Below are positions 32,930-43,825 of a stretch of DNA of 64,000 nt, piece after piece. Made by a program: the position numbers and the translations under genes. Source of the DNA: Acridotheres tristis. Lineage: Eukaryota > Chordata > Aves > Passeriformes > Sturnidae. The number at the start of each line of letters is the position of its first letter. Position 1 is the first letter of the stretch. Location of the stretch: contig CM072906.1 of the NCBI GenBank assembly GCA_037013685.1, positions 9,360,001-9,424,000 of the forward strand. Direction: 5' to 3'. The notes beneath the pieces were generated by a model that was not told the DNA's origin, did no database searches, and saw only the letters and a list, made by a program, of their open reading frames with translations.

Positions 32930-33062
32930 TGCCCCATCCCTGCAAGTGTCCAGGGCCAGGTTGGAGCACCCTGGGCTAGTGGGAGATGTCCCTACCATGG
33001 AGGGGTGGGATGAGATGGGCTTTAAAATCCCTTCCAGCCCAAATAATTCTGTGATTTTGTGT
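32930..33062 (+). mobile_element. CR1 LINE 3'-end fragment, plus strand
   Basis: CCATCCCTGCAAGTGTCCAGGGCCAGGTTGG, then GGGCTAGTGGGAGATGTCCC, then TCCCTTCCAGCCCAAATAATTCTGTGATT follows the conserved order of avian CR1 3' ends (FKxxL coding tail, short 3' UTR, ATTCTRTGAT tail). It is 5'-truncated and diverged, and only about one tail unit remains. ORF2 coding potential is lost. Confidence 0.85.
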
Positions 33063-34439
33063 TTCACAGTCAGCACAAGGTCTTTGCTGCCTCCCCTCTG
33101 ACGTGCCACACGTGCATGGAGCCAAAACTGTCTGGATTTTGCTTTTGAATTCTCCTCCCAGAATTGATCTGGATTGATTTGAATTGATCTTTATTTGATT
33201 TGAATTGATCTTCCAGGGGGATCTGCAGACCTGGCTGCCAGGAGGAAGGAGGGTGTGCCAACATGTGGTCCTGGAAATGCAGGTTCAGAATGAAGCAAGG
33301 AGCAAAAAGAAGTGACAAGATGAGCCATCATGGGAAATGAAGGGAAAACTGTGGAAATGGTTATAATAAATAATGAGAAATGTAGCATGGGCCAAAGGAA
33401 TAATAGATCAGCAGTGGGAAGACTCTAAAAGCTGCTGAGAGTTATTGATAGACATTGTGTAAGGAAAAGAACATAAAAAAAGAAACCCCTGACAGTTTTT
33501 CCTTCGTTGTTCACCAAGGCAGGTGGCAGGGCAGATGCCAAGGTGAAAGATAAATATCCTTTTGCATAAAGAAGAAATATTGAAGGGAACTGGGCAGAGG
33601 TGACAGAGAAATTAAGAGTGTTAAAAGATCCTGAAAGCATGTGGTCCATGTCAAAACCCCCTCAGGATTTTGAGCCAAGTCAGCAAAATGCATGAAAAAT
33701 CTGTGGAGGGAAATGAGAACCTCTTGGAAGAGTAGCAAGGGAGAAATCCTACAAGTGTCAGGTCCAAGGAAGCTCTCCAGAAAGGAAAGGTGGTGGCTCA
33801 GAAAAAGGTGCCTTGCATGGCCAGGAGGCCAAAGTGTATTTTAATCTGGGGTTGCACTGGAGAAATAGTTAAGAGAAGTTATGAGTTTAATTAAGGAAAA
33901 CCATCAAGGATTTTAAAAAATTGGGATCTGTGCCAATAAAGGGAGAGCAAAACTGACAGCAGCTTTCTGAGGAATTAATGCAAATCACAGGCCAGGGAAA
34001 AGCCAAAAGATATAACTTCTGCTGTGGCAGGAAAGGTTGGATATAACACAGTGGAAAAGTGTAATCTGGAGAAAAAGTGATGAGTGAGGGACATGGAAGT
34101 GGCTGATGGGTTCTTGCCACTGAGATACTCGTGAGGAAGCACTGGCTTGTGCTTGGAGAAAGTGTGATGGCAGAGAACTTGATGATAAAATAATAATTGA
34201 GGTGAATTTAACTGAAGGAAGCACAGGGGTGAGAGGAAGGGAACAAATGCCACAAGGGTTTGAGGGTGCCTGGCTTGGGTGGGGAAGCAGCGAGCAAAAA
34301 TTCAACCCAAACACCTCTTGGCCAAGTTTTTGTGTTTCCATGAGAGATTTCTGACACACCCTGAAGGAAATAAAACTCCAAGCATTGCTGAAGGAGGTAA
34401 GTGCTCGTTGAGGAGCCACCACCAGATGTGGTGAGTTGG
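33063..34439. other. Unassigned sequence
   Basis: 33166-33215 contains an imperfect GATTTGAATTGATCT repeat (about 3-4 units of 12-21 bases). The remainder is purine-rich, unique, and has no recognised gene. Long minus-strand open frames extending in from 35.6 kb owe most of their length to the 23-bp array. Confidence 0.4.
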
Positions 34440-34876
34440 ACTTTGCAGAGTGGGGAGGGAAAGTGGGAAAGGTGGAGGAGCCGTGGGGAAAGGTGAGAAG
34501 GTGATGAGTTCGTGGGGAAGGTGGAGAAGTGGAAGGTCTGTGGTGAGGGTGGGAAGCCCATGGGTCTGTGGGAAAAGTGGGAAGGGAAAAGTGTGTGGGG
34601 ATGGGGATGGATCTGTGGGGAAGGTGAAAGTGGGAAAGAGGATCTGTGGCCATGGTGAAGGTGGGAAAGCAGAGGGTCTGTGGGGATTGTGAAGGTGGGA
34701 AAGTGGATGGTCTGTGGGGATGGGGATGGGTCTGTGGGGATGGGGATGGGTCTGTGGGGATGGGGATGGGTCTGTGGGGAGGGGGATGGGTCTGTGGGGA
34801 TGGGGATGAGTCTGTGGGGATGGCAGGAAGGCAGGAGAGGGTTGGCTCTGTGGGAAGAGGGAAGGTGACGGGTCCC
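34440..34876 (+). repeat. G-rich degenerate minisatellite with a 20-bp core array
   Basis: The core at about 34690-34830 is (TCTGTGGGGATGGGGATGGG)n with a 20-base period, about six or seven copies. The flanks are degenerate relatives (GGTCTGTGGGGAAGGTG, GGGAAAGTGG). The plus strand carries many G3-G4 runs, so quadruplex formation is plausible. It abuts the C-rich 23-bp array, and GGGGATGG is complementary to CCATCCCC there. Confidence 0.9.
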
Positions 34877-35579
34877 TGAGCTCTCCATCCTCTGAGCCCT
34901 CCATCCTCCACCCCCTAAACCCTCCATCCTCCATCCCCTGAGCCCTCCATCCTCCATCCTCTGAGCCCTCCATCCTCCATCCCCTGAGCCCTCCATCCTC
35001 CATCCCCTGAGCCCTCCATCCTCCATTCCCTGAGCCCTCCATCCTCCATTCCCTGAGCCCTCCATCCTCCATCCCCTGAGCCCTCCATCCTCCATCCTCT
35101 GAGCCCTCCATCCTCCATCCCCTGAGCCCTCCATCCTCCATCCCCTGAGCCCTCCATCCTCCATTCCCTGAGCCCTCCATCCTCCATTCCCTGAGCCCTC
35201 CATCCTCCATCCTCTGAGCCCTCCATCCTCCATTCCCTGAGCCCTCCATCCTCCATCCTCTGAGCCCTCCATCCTCCATCCCCTGAACCCTCCATCCTCC
35301 ATTCCCTGAGCCCTCCATCCTCCATTCCCTGAGCCCTCCATCCTCCATCCCCTGAACCCTCCATCCTCCATCCTCTGAGCTCTCCATTCCCTGAGCCCTC
35401 CATCCTCCATCCTCTGAGCCCTCCATCCTCCATTCCCTGAGCCCTCCATCCTCCATCCTCTGAGCCCTCCATCCTCCATCCTCTGAGCCCTCCATCCTCC
35501 ATCCCCTGAGCCCTCCATCCTCCATTCCCTGAGCCCTCCATCCTCCATCCCCTGAACCCTCCATCCTCCATCCCCTCAG
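34877..35579. repeat. 23-bp minisatellite, about 30 copies
   Basis: The unit is CCCTCCATCCTCCATCCCCT plus GAG, varying mainly at CC(C/T)CTGA and TT/CC positions (CATTCCCTGAG, CATCCTCTGAG, CATCCCCTGAG). As 23 is not divisible by three and there are no stops, all three minus-strand frames stay open with a 23-residue period rich in Trp, Arg, Gly and Glu. Being open in every frame argues against a gene. Confidence 0.97.
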
Positions 35580-36077
35580 CCGAAATGGTCTCTGGCCGCC
35601 GCTAGAGGCTGCTCCACACCTCATTAAATAAACACAAGCAGCAATTAACGCACCAGATCCCGAGCGGGAAGGCTTCGACCTCTCTGTGCCCGCACGCCAG
35701 GAGGATGCGGGACATCAGCAGGATCTGATCCCCGCCGTGGGTTTGTGATGTACAGCGGGAATTCTGCTCAGCAATCCCCGCTGCCTCTGCCAGGCAGGGT
35801 CCTGCAATAAACTCACCCCCACAGGTGCCCCTTGCCCACTCACCGGGAGCTTTGCAGAGGTTTTATTTGAGAGGTGAGTTCCTTTGTCTGGCAGGGACAG
35901 CCACGTGTGGTGTTGGTCGGGCAGCACCCCAAAAATTAATTTCTTTTTGGAAAAAAACTCCAGCAAACAGCTCAGGGGTGAGACACACTCAGGCAGCAGC
36001 ACCAGTGCCACACTCCCCGTGCCAGGCTCAACACCATCAGTGCTGGATGTTCCTGTGACTTGCACCAAAAATTATCT
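35580..36077. other. Unassigned sequence
   Basis: 35600-35680 includes CTCATTAAATAAACACAAGC and GCAATTAACGCACC, a small preserved-looking stretch. The rest is unique with no gene or repeat recognised. Confidence 0.35.
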
Positions 36078-36349
36078 ATTCTTATTCTCATTCTCATTCT
36101 TATTCTTATTCTTATTCTTATTCTTATTCTTATTCTTATTCTTATTCTTATTCTTACTCTTACTCTTACTCTTACTCTTACTCTTACTCTTACTCTTATT
36201 CTTATTCTTATTCTTATTCTTATTCTTATTCTTATTCTTATTCTTATTCTTATTCTTACTCTTATTCTTATTCTTACTCTTACTCTTACTCTTATTCTTA
36301 CTCTTACTCTTACTCTTACTCTTACTCTTACTCTTATTCTTATTCTTAA
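36078..36349. repeat. (TTCTTA)n / (CTTACT)n hexanucleotide microsatellite, about 45 units
   Basis: Runs of TTCTTA alternate in blocks with ACTCTT variants, giving long Leu/Ile/Thr frames by default. Block structure (about eight variant units, then pure, then variant) suggests slippage that copied variant blocks. Confidence 0.97.
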
Positions 36350-38189
36350 TTATTATTAATTGTTCTTAATCTCAGTGCTCACCAAACAATGCCCATCTTC
36401 ACCCAGGCGTGCTGCTGTCCTTGTCTGCCTGGCACCTCGGGCAGGATGTTTTACAGGCTCTGCATCTGCACTGAGTAAATATCAGCATTTTCACCTCCCA
36501 CCTTCCTCCTCTCCCCAAAACTCAGGCTCTATTTCCGTCCCCCCCCCCCCCGCCTTCTTTTGCCACCAACTTCATCTTATTAGTTTGCAAAATCATAGTT
36601 TTGCTGTAAACCTGGAATTCTGATCTGAGGAGAGCCCCTAGCAGCAGCACTCATATTTTAATTTTGTATTTTTCACCAGTGATGTTGGTCCAGAGTTGGC
36701 TTTATTATTACTACTATTTTTTAAAAAACCACTGCTCTGGAAGGATAAAGCTGGAAAGCCCCATCTGCTTCCTGGAACAGCCAGTCTCTGTCTGTCAGTG
36801 TCTGTCATGCCCTGTACACTATGATTTAAAAACAGCTACAGCAAAGCACAGACCAGGCTACAGAAGGGATTTCTCTCACTCGAATTCCCATATTCAGGGG
36901 CACACAGTATTTCTTGTTCAGTCCCTGTGCATGGGAAGGCTAAACCAGAAATAAACACCAAAGAAGTGATGCTATCCTCCCTTTGCACCCTGGGTTTTTT
37001 TTTGGAGTGGTCCTCAGCAGGTCCAATGCTTGAGGTCCCTTTCCAAGTCAGGATATTGTGGAATATTCCCCTTGTCTTCCTTTTCTCTTGTCTGGAAAAC
37101 CCTCCTGTAGCATTTACTGCTTTTATGGCTTTTTATGGGACGTGCAACTCTGGCATTTCATTGCTGCTCCATAATCAATGTTAATTCTCCTTTTATGATT
37201 TTAAAAATCTACAAGCCCTACTCTTCCAACCTCTGTAAAATGCCACCAGTGTGTCTTGGGATGATCCTGTTTTGTTTACAGATCCCTTGCTATTGTAAGT
37301 CCCTGTGTTTTGATGGTACAGTTACCAGAAAATGGATTAAAAATTAAACGAACATATTGCTTTGTTTATTTGTTTTTAATGAAAGCTGTTTTGCAATTAG
37401 CTCTTTATTTGATCAAAGATTGCCTCTGAGTTAACTGTGTGGTTTTGCCCAGTCTGTGATTCTTTCTCTGAGATAACTGGGTCAAGTTTTGTTTGTGTTG
37501 TGACCCACATAAATTTCATGGTAAACCACACTTGGTTTTCTTTCCTTGGACCAGAGCAGCACATGGAGATGTGCCTGTAAATGAAATTAAAAGCACAATT
37601 GTTGTGCAGAGTTATTTGATGTCAGCACATCTCACTTCCACGAGAATTTTCATCCCCTGCTCTAGCTGCCATTCCCCTTTGGGTTAGGTGCTGGATGAAC
37701 ATTGCAGGCTTTGCTAGAGGCAAAATGCTGCCCACAAATCGTGTGTGCTGCTTGTTGATATCCCAAACGATGTGTGTGTGTGCTGGACAATCTCTGCTTT
37801 GGGCTTTCTCAGTCTGGAAACTCTTAAACCCATTTTTAAAATGCTGTTCCACCTTGTTTTGCAGTGCTGTGCCAGCCTTCAGACTGCTCCTCTTCCAGCC
37901 TTCTCCATCTCCATTTCCATGGTGGAAATCCTCCCTGCACAGCTTTGGAAAGGTGAGAGCAGCTCCTGAGGCTTGGCTGATCCCAGCTCTGCCCCAAACA
38001 CTCATCACCACCAGAGCTCACTGCAAGCCCTGCCCTGGGTGCTGTCCTGGTGTGGCCATTGTCACCAGGGTCACTGTCCAGTGCTAATTCATTCAGAATT
38101 ATCTTTCCCAGCAGCTCTGCAGATAAAACCACAGCCTGGCCATCCCTGCCAGGAGAGCTTGGCTCTCTGTTGGGATGGGCAGATGTCAC
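36350..38189. other. Unassigned sequence
   Basis: C12 at about 36539-36550; otherwise unique and moderately AT-rich. 36930-37480 has several AT-rich words (TCATTGCTGCTCCATAATC, GTTAATTCTCC, CAATTAGCTCTTTATTTG) but also irregular composition. Open frames of 60-130 codons overlap on both strands without domains. No gene called. Confidence 0.35.
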
Positions 38190-38497
38190 TGTAAGGCCGG
38201 GGAGTGGCAAAGAAACGCAGCAACACAGATTTTCTTGAGAGCAGAAGAAATTTATTGCAAAACTAGACACATTTATGTAGACTGCCTTGCTGAACTGAAG
38301 GATAGAATAAGCTCGTTGGTCCAAGGAAGGCAACACCTCTTGTAAACAAGATTTTACCAAAACATCACATTCCTCAGGCACTCCTGTCCACAACACCAGG
38401 TGCTAAACTTTGTGATTAATTCTTTCCCTTCTGTTTTCCTTTGAGCAGCTTGGGACAATCAGACTGCTGCTTTTCCCCGGCTCTCACCAGCACCCAC
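38190..38497 (-). mobile_element. Solo LTR, minus strand, family shared with 56278-56590
   Basis: On the minus strand it runs from GTGGGTGCTGG to CGGCCTTACA and contains AATAAA (plus 38256-38251) just before the GTTGCTGCG region, in U3-R-U5 order. It matches 56278-56590 over nearly its whole length, most closely in the central ~150 bases (GTGCTAAACTTTGTGATTAA, CCTTTGAGCAGCTTGGGA). This copy keeps the polyadenylation signal and has about 20 extra bases near 38279-38300. It lacks the outer TGTAA end seen in the other copy, so its 5' end is truncated or rearranged. No internal retroviral sequence is present. Confidence 0.75.
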
Positions 38498-38554
38498 AGA
38501 CAGAGGCACAGATAAATGGTGCAGAGCTTTGGAGAGCTGTGCCAGGCAGAGATG
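38498..38554. other. Short junction between LTR and minisatellite
   Basis: Unique 57-base spacer. Nothing recognised. Confidence 0.4.
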
Positions 38555-39180
38555 AATCTGGCCCTGAGTGCCTCCCTGGGATGTTCCTTTGGTAATTCCT
38601 GTAGATTTTGTGCCCTGAGAGCCCTCTGGGATGTTCCTTTGGTAATTCCTGCAGATTTTGTGCCCTGAGTGCCTCCCTGGGATGTTCCTTTGGCAATTCC
38701 TCTAGATTTTGTGCCCTGAGTGTCTCTCTAGAATGGTCCTTTGGCAATTCCTGCAGGATTTGTGCCCAGTGTCTCTCTGGGATATTCTTTTAGCAATTCC
38801 TGCAGGTTTTGTGCCCAGTGTCTCGCTGGGATGTTCCTTGGGCAATTTCTGCAGGTTTTGTGCCCTGAGTGTCTCCCTGGAATGTTCCTTTGGTAATTCC
38901 TGAAGGTTTTGTGCCCTGAGTGCTTCTCTAGAATGTTTCTTTGGTAATTCCTGCAGGTTTTGTGCCCAGTGTCTCTCTAGGATGTTCCTTTGGTAATTCC
39001 TGCAGGTTTTGTGGCCTGAGTGCTTCTCTGGGATATTCTTTTAGCAATTCCTGCAGGTTTTGTGTCCTGAGTGCCTCTCTGGGATGTTTCTTTGGCAATT
39101 CCTGAAGGTTTTGTGCCCTGAGTGTCTCTCTAGAATGTTTCTTTGGCAATTCCTGCATGTTTTGTGCCCAGTCCTTCCTG
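38555..39180. repeat. 49/51-bp minisatellite, about 12 copies
   Basis: ATGTTCCTTTGG(T/C)AATTCCTG recurs at 38581, 38631, 38682, 38733, 38782, 38831, 38882, 38933, 38982, 39033, 39084 and 39135. Units are 51 bases when they contain GCCCTGAGTG and 49 when they contain GCCCAGTG, so two length classes are interspersed. The open frames on both strands are by-products. Confidence 0.95.
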
Positions 39181-39540
39181 CAGTGCCTTTTTTTTTGGTG
39201 TCCCTCTCCCCGCTCTGCATTTTTGCACGGACAAAGTCTGGCTTTGCATCCCTGCCTTGGGGGCCAGCCCCTAGAACGCGTCCCCGGCCGGCGTTCCGTG
39301 CTGCTCCGTGTGAGTGACGGGCTGTGGCGATGGGGATGCGTTCCCTGGGATCTGGAATGGATTGTTTGATTTCCCGGGAAGCCCCAGGCTCGTGCGTTCC
39401 CCTTTTCACACACACAAACACAAACCCCCCCCCCACTGCCTGCGCTCGCACAGACACAAATTGCTTATACACATGTAAGCAAATATCTCCTCAAATCATC
39501 TCTTATCGCCAAGTGGGGTGTGGTGCTCGTTGTTCAAGGG
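39181..39540. other. Unassigned GC-richer sequence
   Basis: CpG-richer around 39275-39330 (GAACGCGTCCCCGGCCGGCG). (CA)n and C8-type runs lie near 39410-39434. 39455-39520 turns AT-rich (GCTTATACACATGTAAGC, a near-palindrome). No gene recognised. Confidence 0.38.
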
Positions 39541-40200
39541 GCTGAGGTTGCCTTTCAATCTGCCAGGGCCAGCCTGACACCAAAAATAAACAGCATAAGC
39601 CTGGAACGGTTGTCACAAGGGGCAGAGAGAACTTGTCAGGCAGGAGTGTGTGAGCCGGCAGGATGATAATGTGGCATGACACTTCTGAAATGAGACACCG
39701 GTTGCCATGGTGAGGAGTCAGGAGGGACTATCTCTCCAGAGGCTGAAATAAAACATGCTTTAAATGATGTTTGATTAGAATTTAGATCATGTAACTGAGT
39801 GGCTGGACCCTTTTTTTTTTTTTTTTCCTTTTTTTTTTTTTTTTTCTTTCCCCTCTCCCTTTACTTGTTGTCGTCTGTGGCTGCTGGCAGAGTTCACTTT
39901 GGGAAGAAAGGGCTGGGGGTCCGGAGCAGCCCCAGCTCTCACCCCCCTCACTCCACCACTTCCAGCGTGCTGAGAGGTTCCTTAGTTCCATGCCCAGTCA
40001 ATTATGCTCCTTGCTAACTCTGCTTGCATTTTCCACTTGAGTCCATCATAGTTTAAACCAGTTAAAAATGATTCCCTCTGTTCTGAAAAACAGTTAATCA
40101 ATAACACCCTGAGAATATTTCTTGCCTCCGTTTTCTTCCCCTGACCAGTCTACTCAGGGTATCCCTCACCTTGTTAATACACATCAAAAATGCAGCCCAG
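39541..40200. other. Candidate conserved non-coding element with a long T-run
   Basis: 39560-39800 is repeat-free: ACCAAAAATAAACAGCATAAGC, GGATGATAATGTGGCATGACAC, AACATGCTTTAAATGATG, GATTAGAATTTAGATCATGTAAC. It is followed by paired T-runs (about 39811-39845), then 39960-40180 with CCAGTTAAAAATG. The first part is a plausible enhancer, the T-runs simple sequence. Confidence 0.38.
39701..39714 (+). promoter_or_regulatory. RFX half-site / X-box-like motif
   Basis: GTTGCCATGGTGAG has a perfect first RFX half-site (GTTGCC) and a second half with two mismatches. It sits in an enhancer-like block. The site is weaker than the one at 1440. Confidence 0.25.
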
Positions 40201-41060
40201 GAAGGATTATACACAATATCCTTCTTGCACTTTTCCTATTAAAGGTGCTGTGAATGTGTGCATATGTCACAGTCTGACTGGAAAAAGGAACCTGAAGCAC
40301 GAGGGGCTGAGGGAATAATGCAAAACAATTGTCCTTGTGGTCTTGTAGATGGAGTAGGATGTTTAAAAGTAATTTTGGCTTTGTTTGCAGTTTGAATGCA
40401 GCACGAAACCAAATGTATTTTTCATGTGTCTCCCAGCAGAAATGGACAGTGAAATGGCTGGTCCTGGGGTACAAAGCTTTGTCACTGTGGTGCTTTTGGC
40501 TTTATCACGATCTTGAAGTGGGTATCCAATGTTAAATCTGCTGGAACAATAGACAGCCAATTCCAGTGTCTGCATGAGGACAAAAATCCCCATCAAAGAA
40601 GGACAAATGCATGAAGTTCTGCTAATTCTGAGATCACCTGAGGGCAAGTTCAGCTGATGCACACACAGCACCGGGGCTTAGCCAGGTGTCACCTGCAGCC
40701 GGTTGTGAGTTAAAGGAAGCTGCTAAAATACAAGGGATATTTTCTGTGTGGGTGCTGGAGTGAGCTGGGTTTGGTGTGGCATTGTTGGGTGCACCTTGGA
40801 GGAGTCAATGCAGAGCAGGTGACATTGGCAATTTTGGACTGAGAGGCTGCAAGTCAAGAGTGGAGACCCCAGTGCAGCCTGCACGGCTTGGGGACACTTT
40901 GTATAGTGACAAAATTGCCAATGGCAGTGAGGACCTGGACACACACACACACACATTCCAGATGAGCCTCCCCTTCACCAGCACCTTTCAATCGTGCCCA
41001 TTTGCTTTGGTATTGAAACAGTTACACCAGGCCACTGAACATGGGATTACGTTTTTCTCG
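40201..41060. other. Unassigned sequence
   Basis: Unique mixed-composition sequence with (AC)8 at about 40938-40954. Short open frames only, no domain. Confidence 0.35.
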
Positions 41061-41370
41061 CCTATTAAAATCCCTCTAGGAGCCCGTGCTGATTAGAGAT
41101 CCTATTGTGTGTATTTAGGGGGGAAAAAAAAGGCTCTGTGGTGGCTATGCCTGAGACAGAGTGTGCTCCAGGAGCCAGAGGATGCCCTGTAATTTATGAG
41201 AGACAAAGAGGTACATTAGATATTGTTAGAATACATAATAATCCCCGGGCAATAATTTATTTGGCTTGCAAGGTTAGGATCTCCATAATTCTTGGTTGCA
41301 CTCTAATGAAGACTGCTGATGCTGATTATATATTTTTGTGTACATTAGAGGTACCTGTGAATATATAGAC
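41061..41370. other. Candidate conserved non-coding element
   Basis: CCCTGTAATTTATGAGAGAC, GGTACATTAGATATTGTTAG, CATAATAATCCCCGGGC, AATAATTTATTTGGCTTGC, CTCTAATGAAGACTGCTG and GTACATTAGAGGTACC. GGTACATTAG and GTACATTAG are paired about 120 bases apart. Repeat-free and stop-rich. Confidence 0.42.
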
Positions 41371-43825
41371 ACTGTTCTTGCCTCCTGCTCCCTCCCTACT
41401 CACAGAGCTGCCAGTGGGATTATATTGTGTGGTCCATTTGTCTGAATAGTCCAGGCAAGAGCATCAGCTCTATTGGCTTCTTGTCAGTGGTTCTCTGTAA
41501 CTTTGGGCCCTGAAATCATCCCCTGCAGATTTCACCTGCATTTCTCACACTGTAAGGACACCCCTGGCTCCAGGGTGACACAAACATCATCAGGAATTCA
41601 GGGGGTTCAGAGGGACTTGCTGTCCCTCTGCAGGTACACTCCAACCAGACTGGAAATTTCAAACTGGGAACTCAGACCTGATTGATTTGTTGGTGGGATT
41701 GGGGTGGGGTGCTCTTGACCGAGAGAAAAGAGTGGAGGAAATGGAAAATTCAAAACTTTCCTTCCCCCCAGAACTCAGTGACTTTTCACGAAAATTTTGC
41801 TCTGAAATCAGCTCATGATTCCACCTGTAAGGTCATTTCCAAGTGATTTATTACCACCTGACAGCCCACTCCGGGATTTTTGGTGACACTACACGGCTCT
41901 TTTGAGCTTCATGTTCAAATTTAATGGTGGTCACTGCAGCCAGATGGATGAAAAATACCCATTTCTTCACCACACTTTCTTGTATTGGCCTCAGGGATTA
42001 GGAAAGTAGGTCTTTTATTTAGTTACACTGTCAGCAGCAATTTGTATGTGAGTTCAATTGCTTGGTTTGGAGTTCAACTATTCCAGTCTGAATACAGCTG
42101 TGTGGGCTCATAAAGCATCCTGAAATCCCCACATCTGCCCTGGGAACTCTGGTGGTCACTGCTGGGTGTAAACACAGAGGGTGAGATGGAAGGAAAGCCA
42201 GGGAAGAACAGAAAAGAAAAAAAATCCGTTTTGATGGAACAACAGGGAGAACTGGGAATTCATGGGTGAGAACCTTGCTGAGGCATCCTCCTTAAGGATC
42301 ATGGTAAGGAAGGGGTTAAAACTGCTTCACTATAGAGGTTTTTGTGCATATTAATTAGGCACTGCTCTAGTTTATCACTGCAGTGCACTTTGTACAGCAG
42401 TTTTAAAAATGCTCTGAGTAATATTTGCTATGCTTCCTGCAATAATCTGCCAAATAATTTAGGTTATCCATGGCATGGAATTGACTTAACACTGTGGTAG
42501 AAATTAGCCCTGAAGTGCTGGAAGATCCCAGATAAGAGCACGGGCCTATCATGATTTTATACAATATTTTTTTTGTGCAATGGTTCTTCTGGTTTTGAAG
42601 GCAGTCAGCATTTTGATCGTGGAGATCATCTCTGATCCTCACCACCAGAAAAGAGCCATTGGAAAAGCCACTCTGGGCAAGGCTCCAGTATGAAACAGCA
42701 CAGGTTAATTAATTTATTTATTAAACAGTTTAATATTATAGCAGAGCTGTGTCTGTGCCCTGGAGCCAGGCAAGGTCACTCACCACAGCAGTGGCACTAA
42801 AAAAACCTAAAAGTTGTTTTTATTTTTTTCCCCCCTTCCTGATTTCCAGGTGCTGCAGGACACTGTGGCTTCTGTTCAATCCACCTCGGGATCTCCATCT
42901 CCTGTTTCAATATTCCATTCCATTAATTCCAGCTTTCTGATTTTAGTGATTCTGCAAACGTTGGTGGTGTGTCTCCTGGAGGCTGCCTGGTTTTTGCATG
43001 TGGCTGGCTGGAATTCACCCTTCCTGCTGAAGCTCAGAGCACCTAATCAGCTTGTGTGGCACAGGGTTCCACAGGATAATTAGGAATGAGCAGAGAAACA
43101 GCGATCTGGAAATTATCATACACCTTCTTGAAGGACTTTCTGTGGAAGGAGATTTTTTTTTTATTATTAACACAGCATTAAAATCTACGAGATTCTTCCA
43201 CAGGGAATTTCCCAAGTTTTCTTTTTCCACACTCTTGTCTTCCTTTCCTTTGGTCAAAGCACACACCATAACATTTGCATGTGCTGTTGCAGCACACAGC
43301 TCTTCTGATCCCACATCAGGTGTCAAATCTTTAATATGATTTCCTACATGTTTGACTAATCAATGCAGAACATCATCACGAAAGATAATTTTACCCTCTG
43401 GCACTTCAGGGACGGGATAATGAGGCCTGGTGTTTTCCATTTTTTATTCTTCCACAAGAATCTACATTTTTTTTTTAGTCCCAGCTAATTGATTTAAGTT
43501 CATGGAGGAAGGTTTTTTTTTCCCCTTTTGCTTCCAGTATCTTGGATATTAATGGATTCTAGTGAGCTAGCAGAGCTGTGTGATCAGTGTGTTTGGAGAT
43601 TCAATACACTGCCATCCTGACCTTTCAGAAGCCAAGGGGAAAACATCAGGCCCAGCATGCTGATCCCACAAGAACACTGAAATCTCAGGCAGCTTGGAGC
43701 TGCTGGAGCTGCCTGGAGAGAGGGGATTTCTCCAGGAAGGGAGTTTGCTCTGCAATTGTTTGCCAAACTGCAGGGGAGTTTCTGTCACAGTGCAGTCAGG
43801 AGTGGGGGATTTAAGGCAGAGAGGT
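41371..43825. other. Mostly unassigned sequence with AT-rich patches
   Basis: 42010-42100 (AGTTACACTGTCAGCAGC, GAGTTCAATTGC, GGAGTTCAACTATTCC) and 42320-42480 (GTGCATATTAATTAGGC, CAAATAATTTAGG) look regulatory. 42790-42850 ends in a pyrimidine-rich TTTCCAG acceptor-like sequence without a supporting exon. 43060-43340 has overlapping open frames of about 100 codons on both strands with no domain. No gene called. Confidence 0.33.

Noticed and set aside
33985..35624. Minus-strand open frames of 218-446 codons with a 23-residue Trp/Arg/Gly repeat
   Set aside because: Direct translation of the 23-bp array, equally open in three frames. The non-repeat tails lack any recognisable domain.
36060..36359. 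Leu/Ile/Thr repeat protein
   Set aside because: Translation of the (TTCTTA)n microsatellite, open in more than one frame.
38555..39180. CRISPR-like array of regular repeats and spacers
   Set aside because: The whole 49/51-base unit is repeated, with no unique spacers. The genome is avian, not prokaryotic.
42820..42960. Possible exon after the pyrimidine-rich TTTCCAG near 42849
   Set aside because: The downstream frame (42814-43083) has intergenic-like composition, no good donor and no domain.
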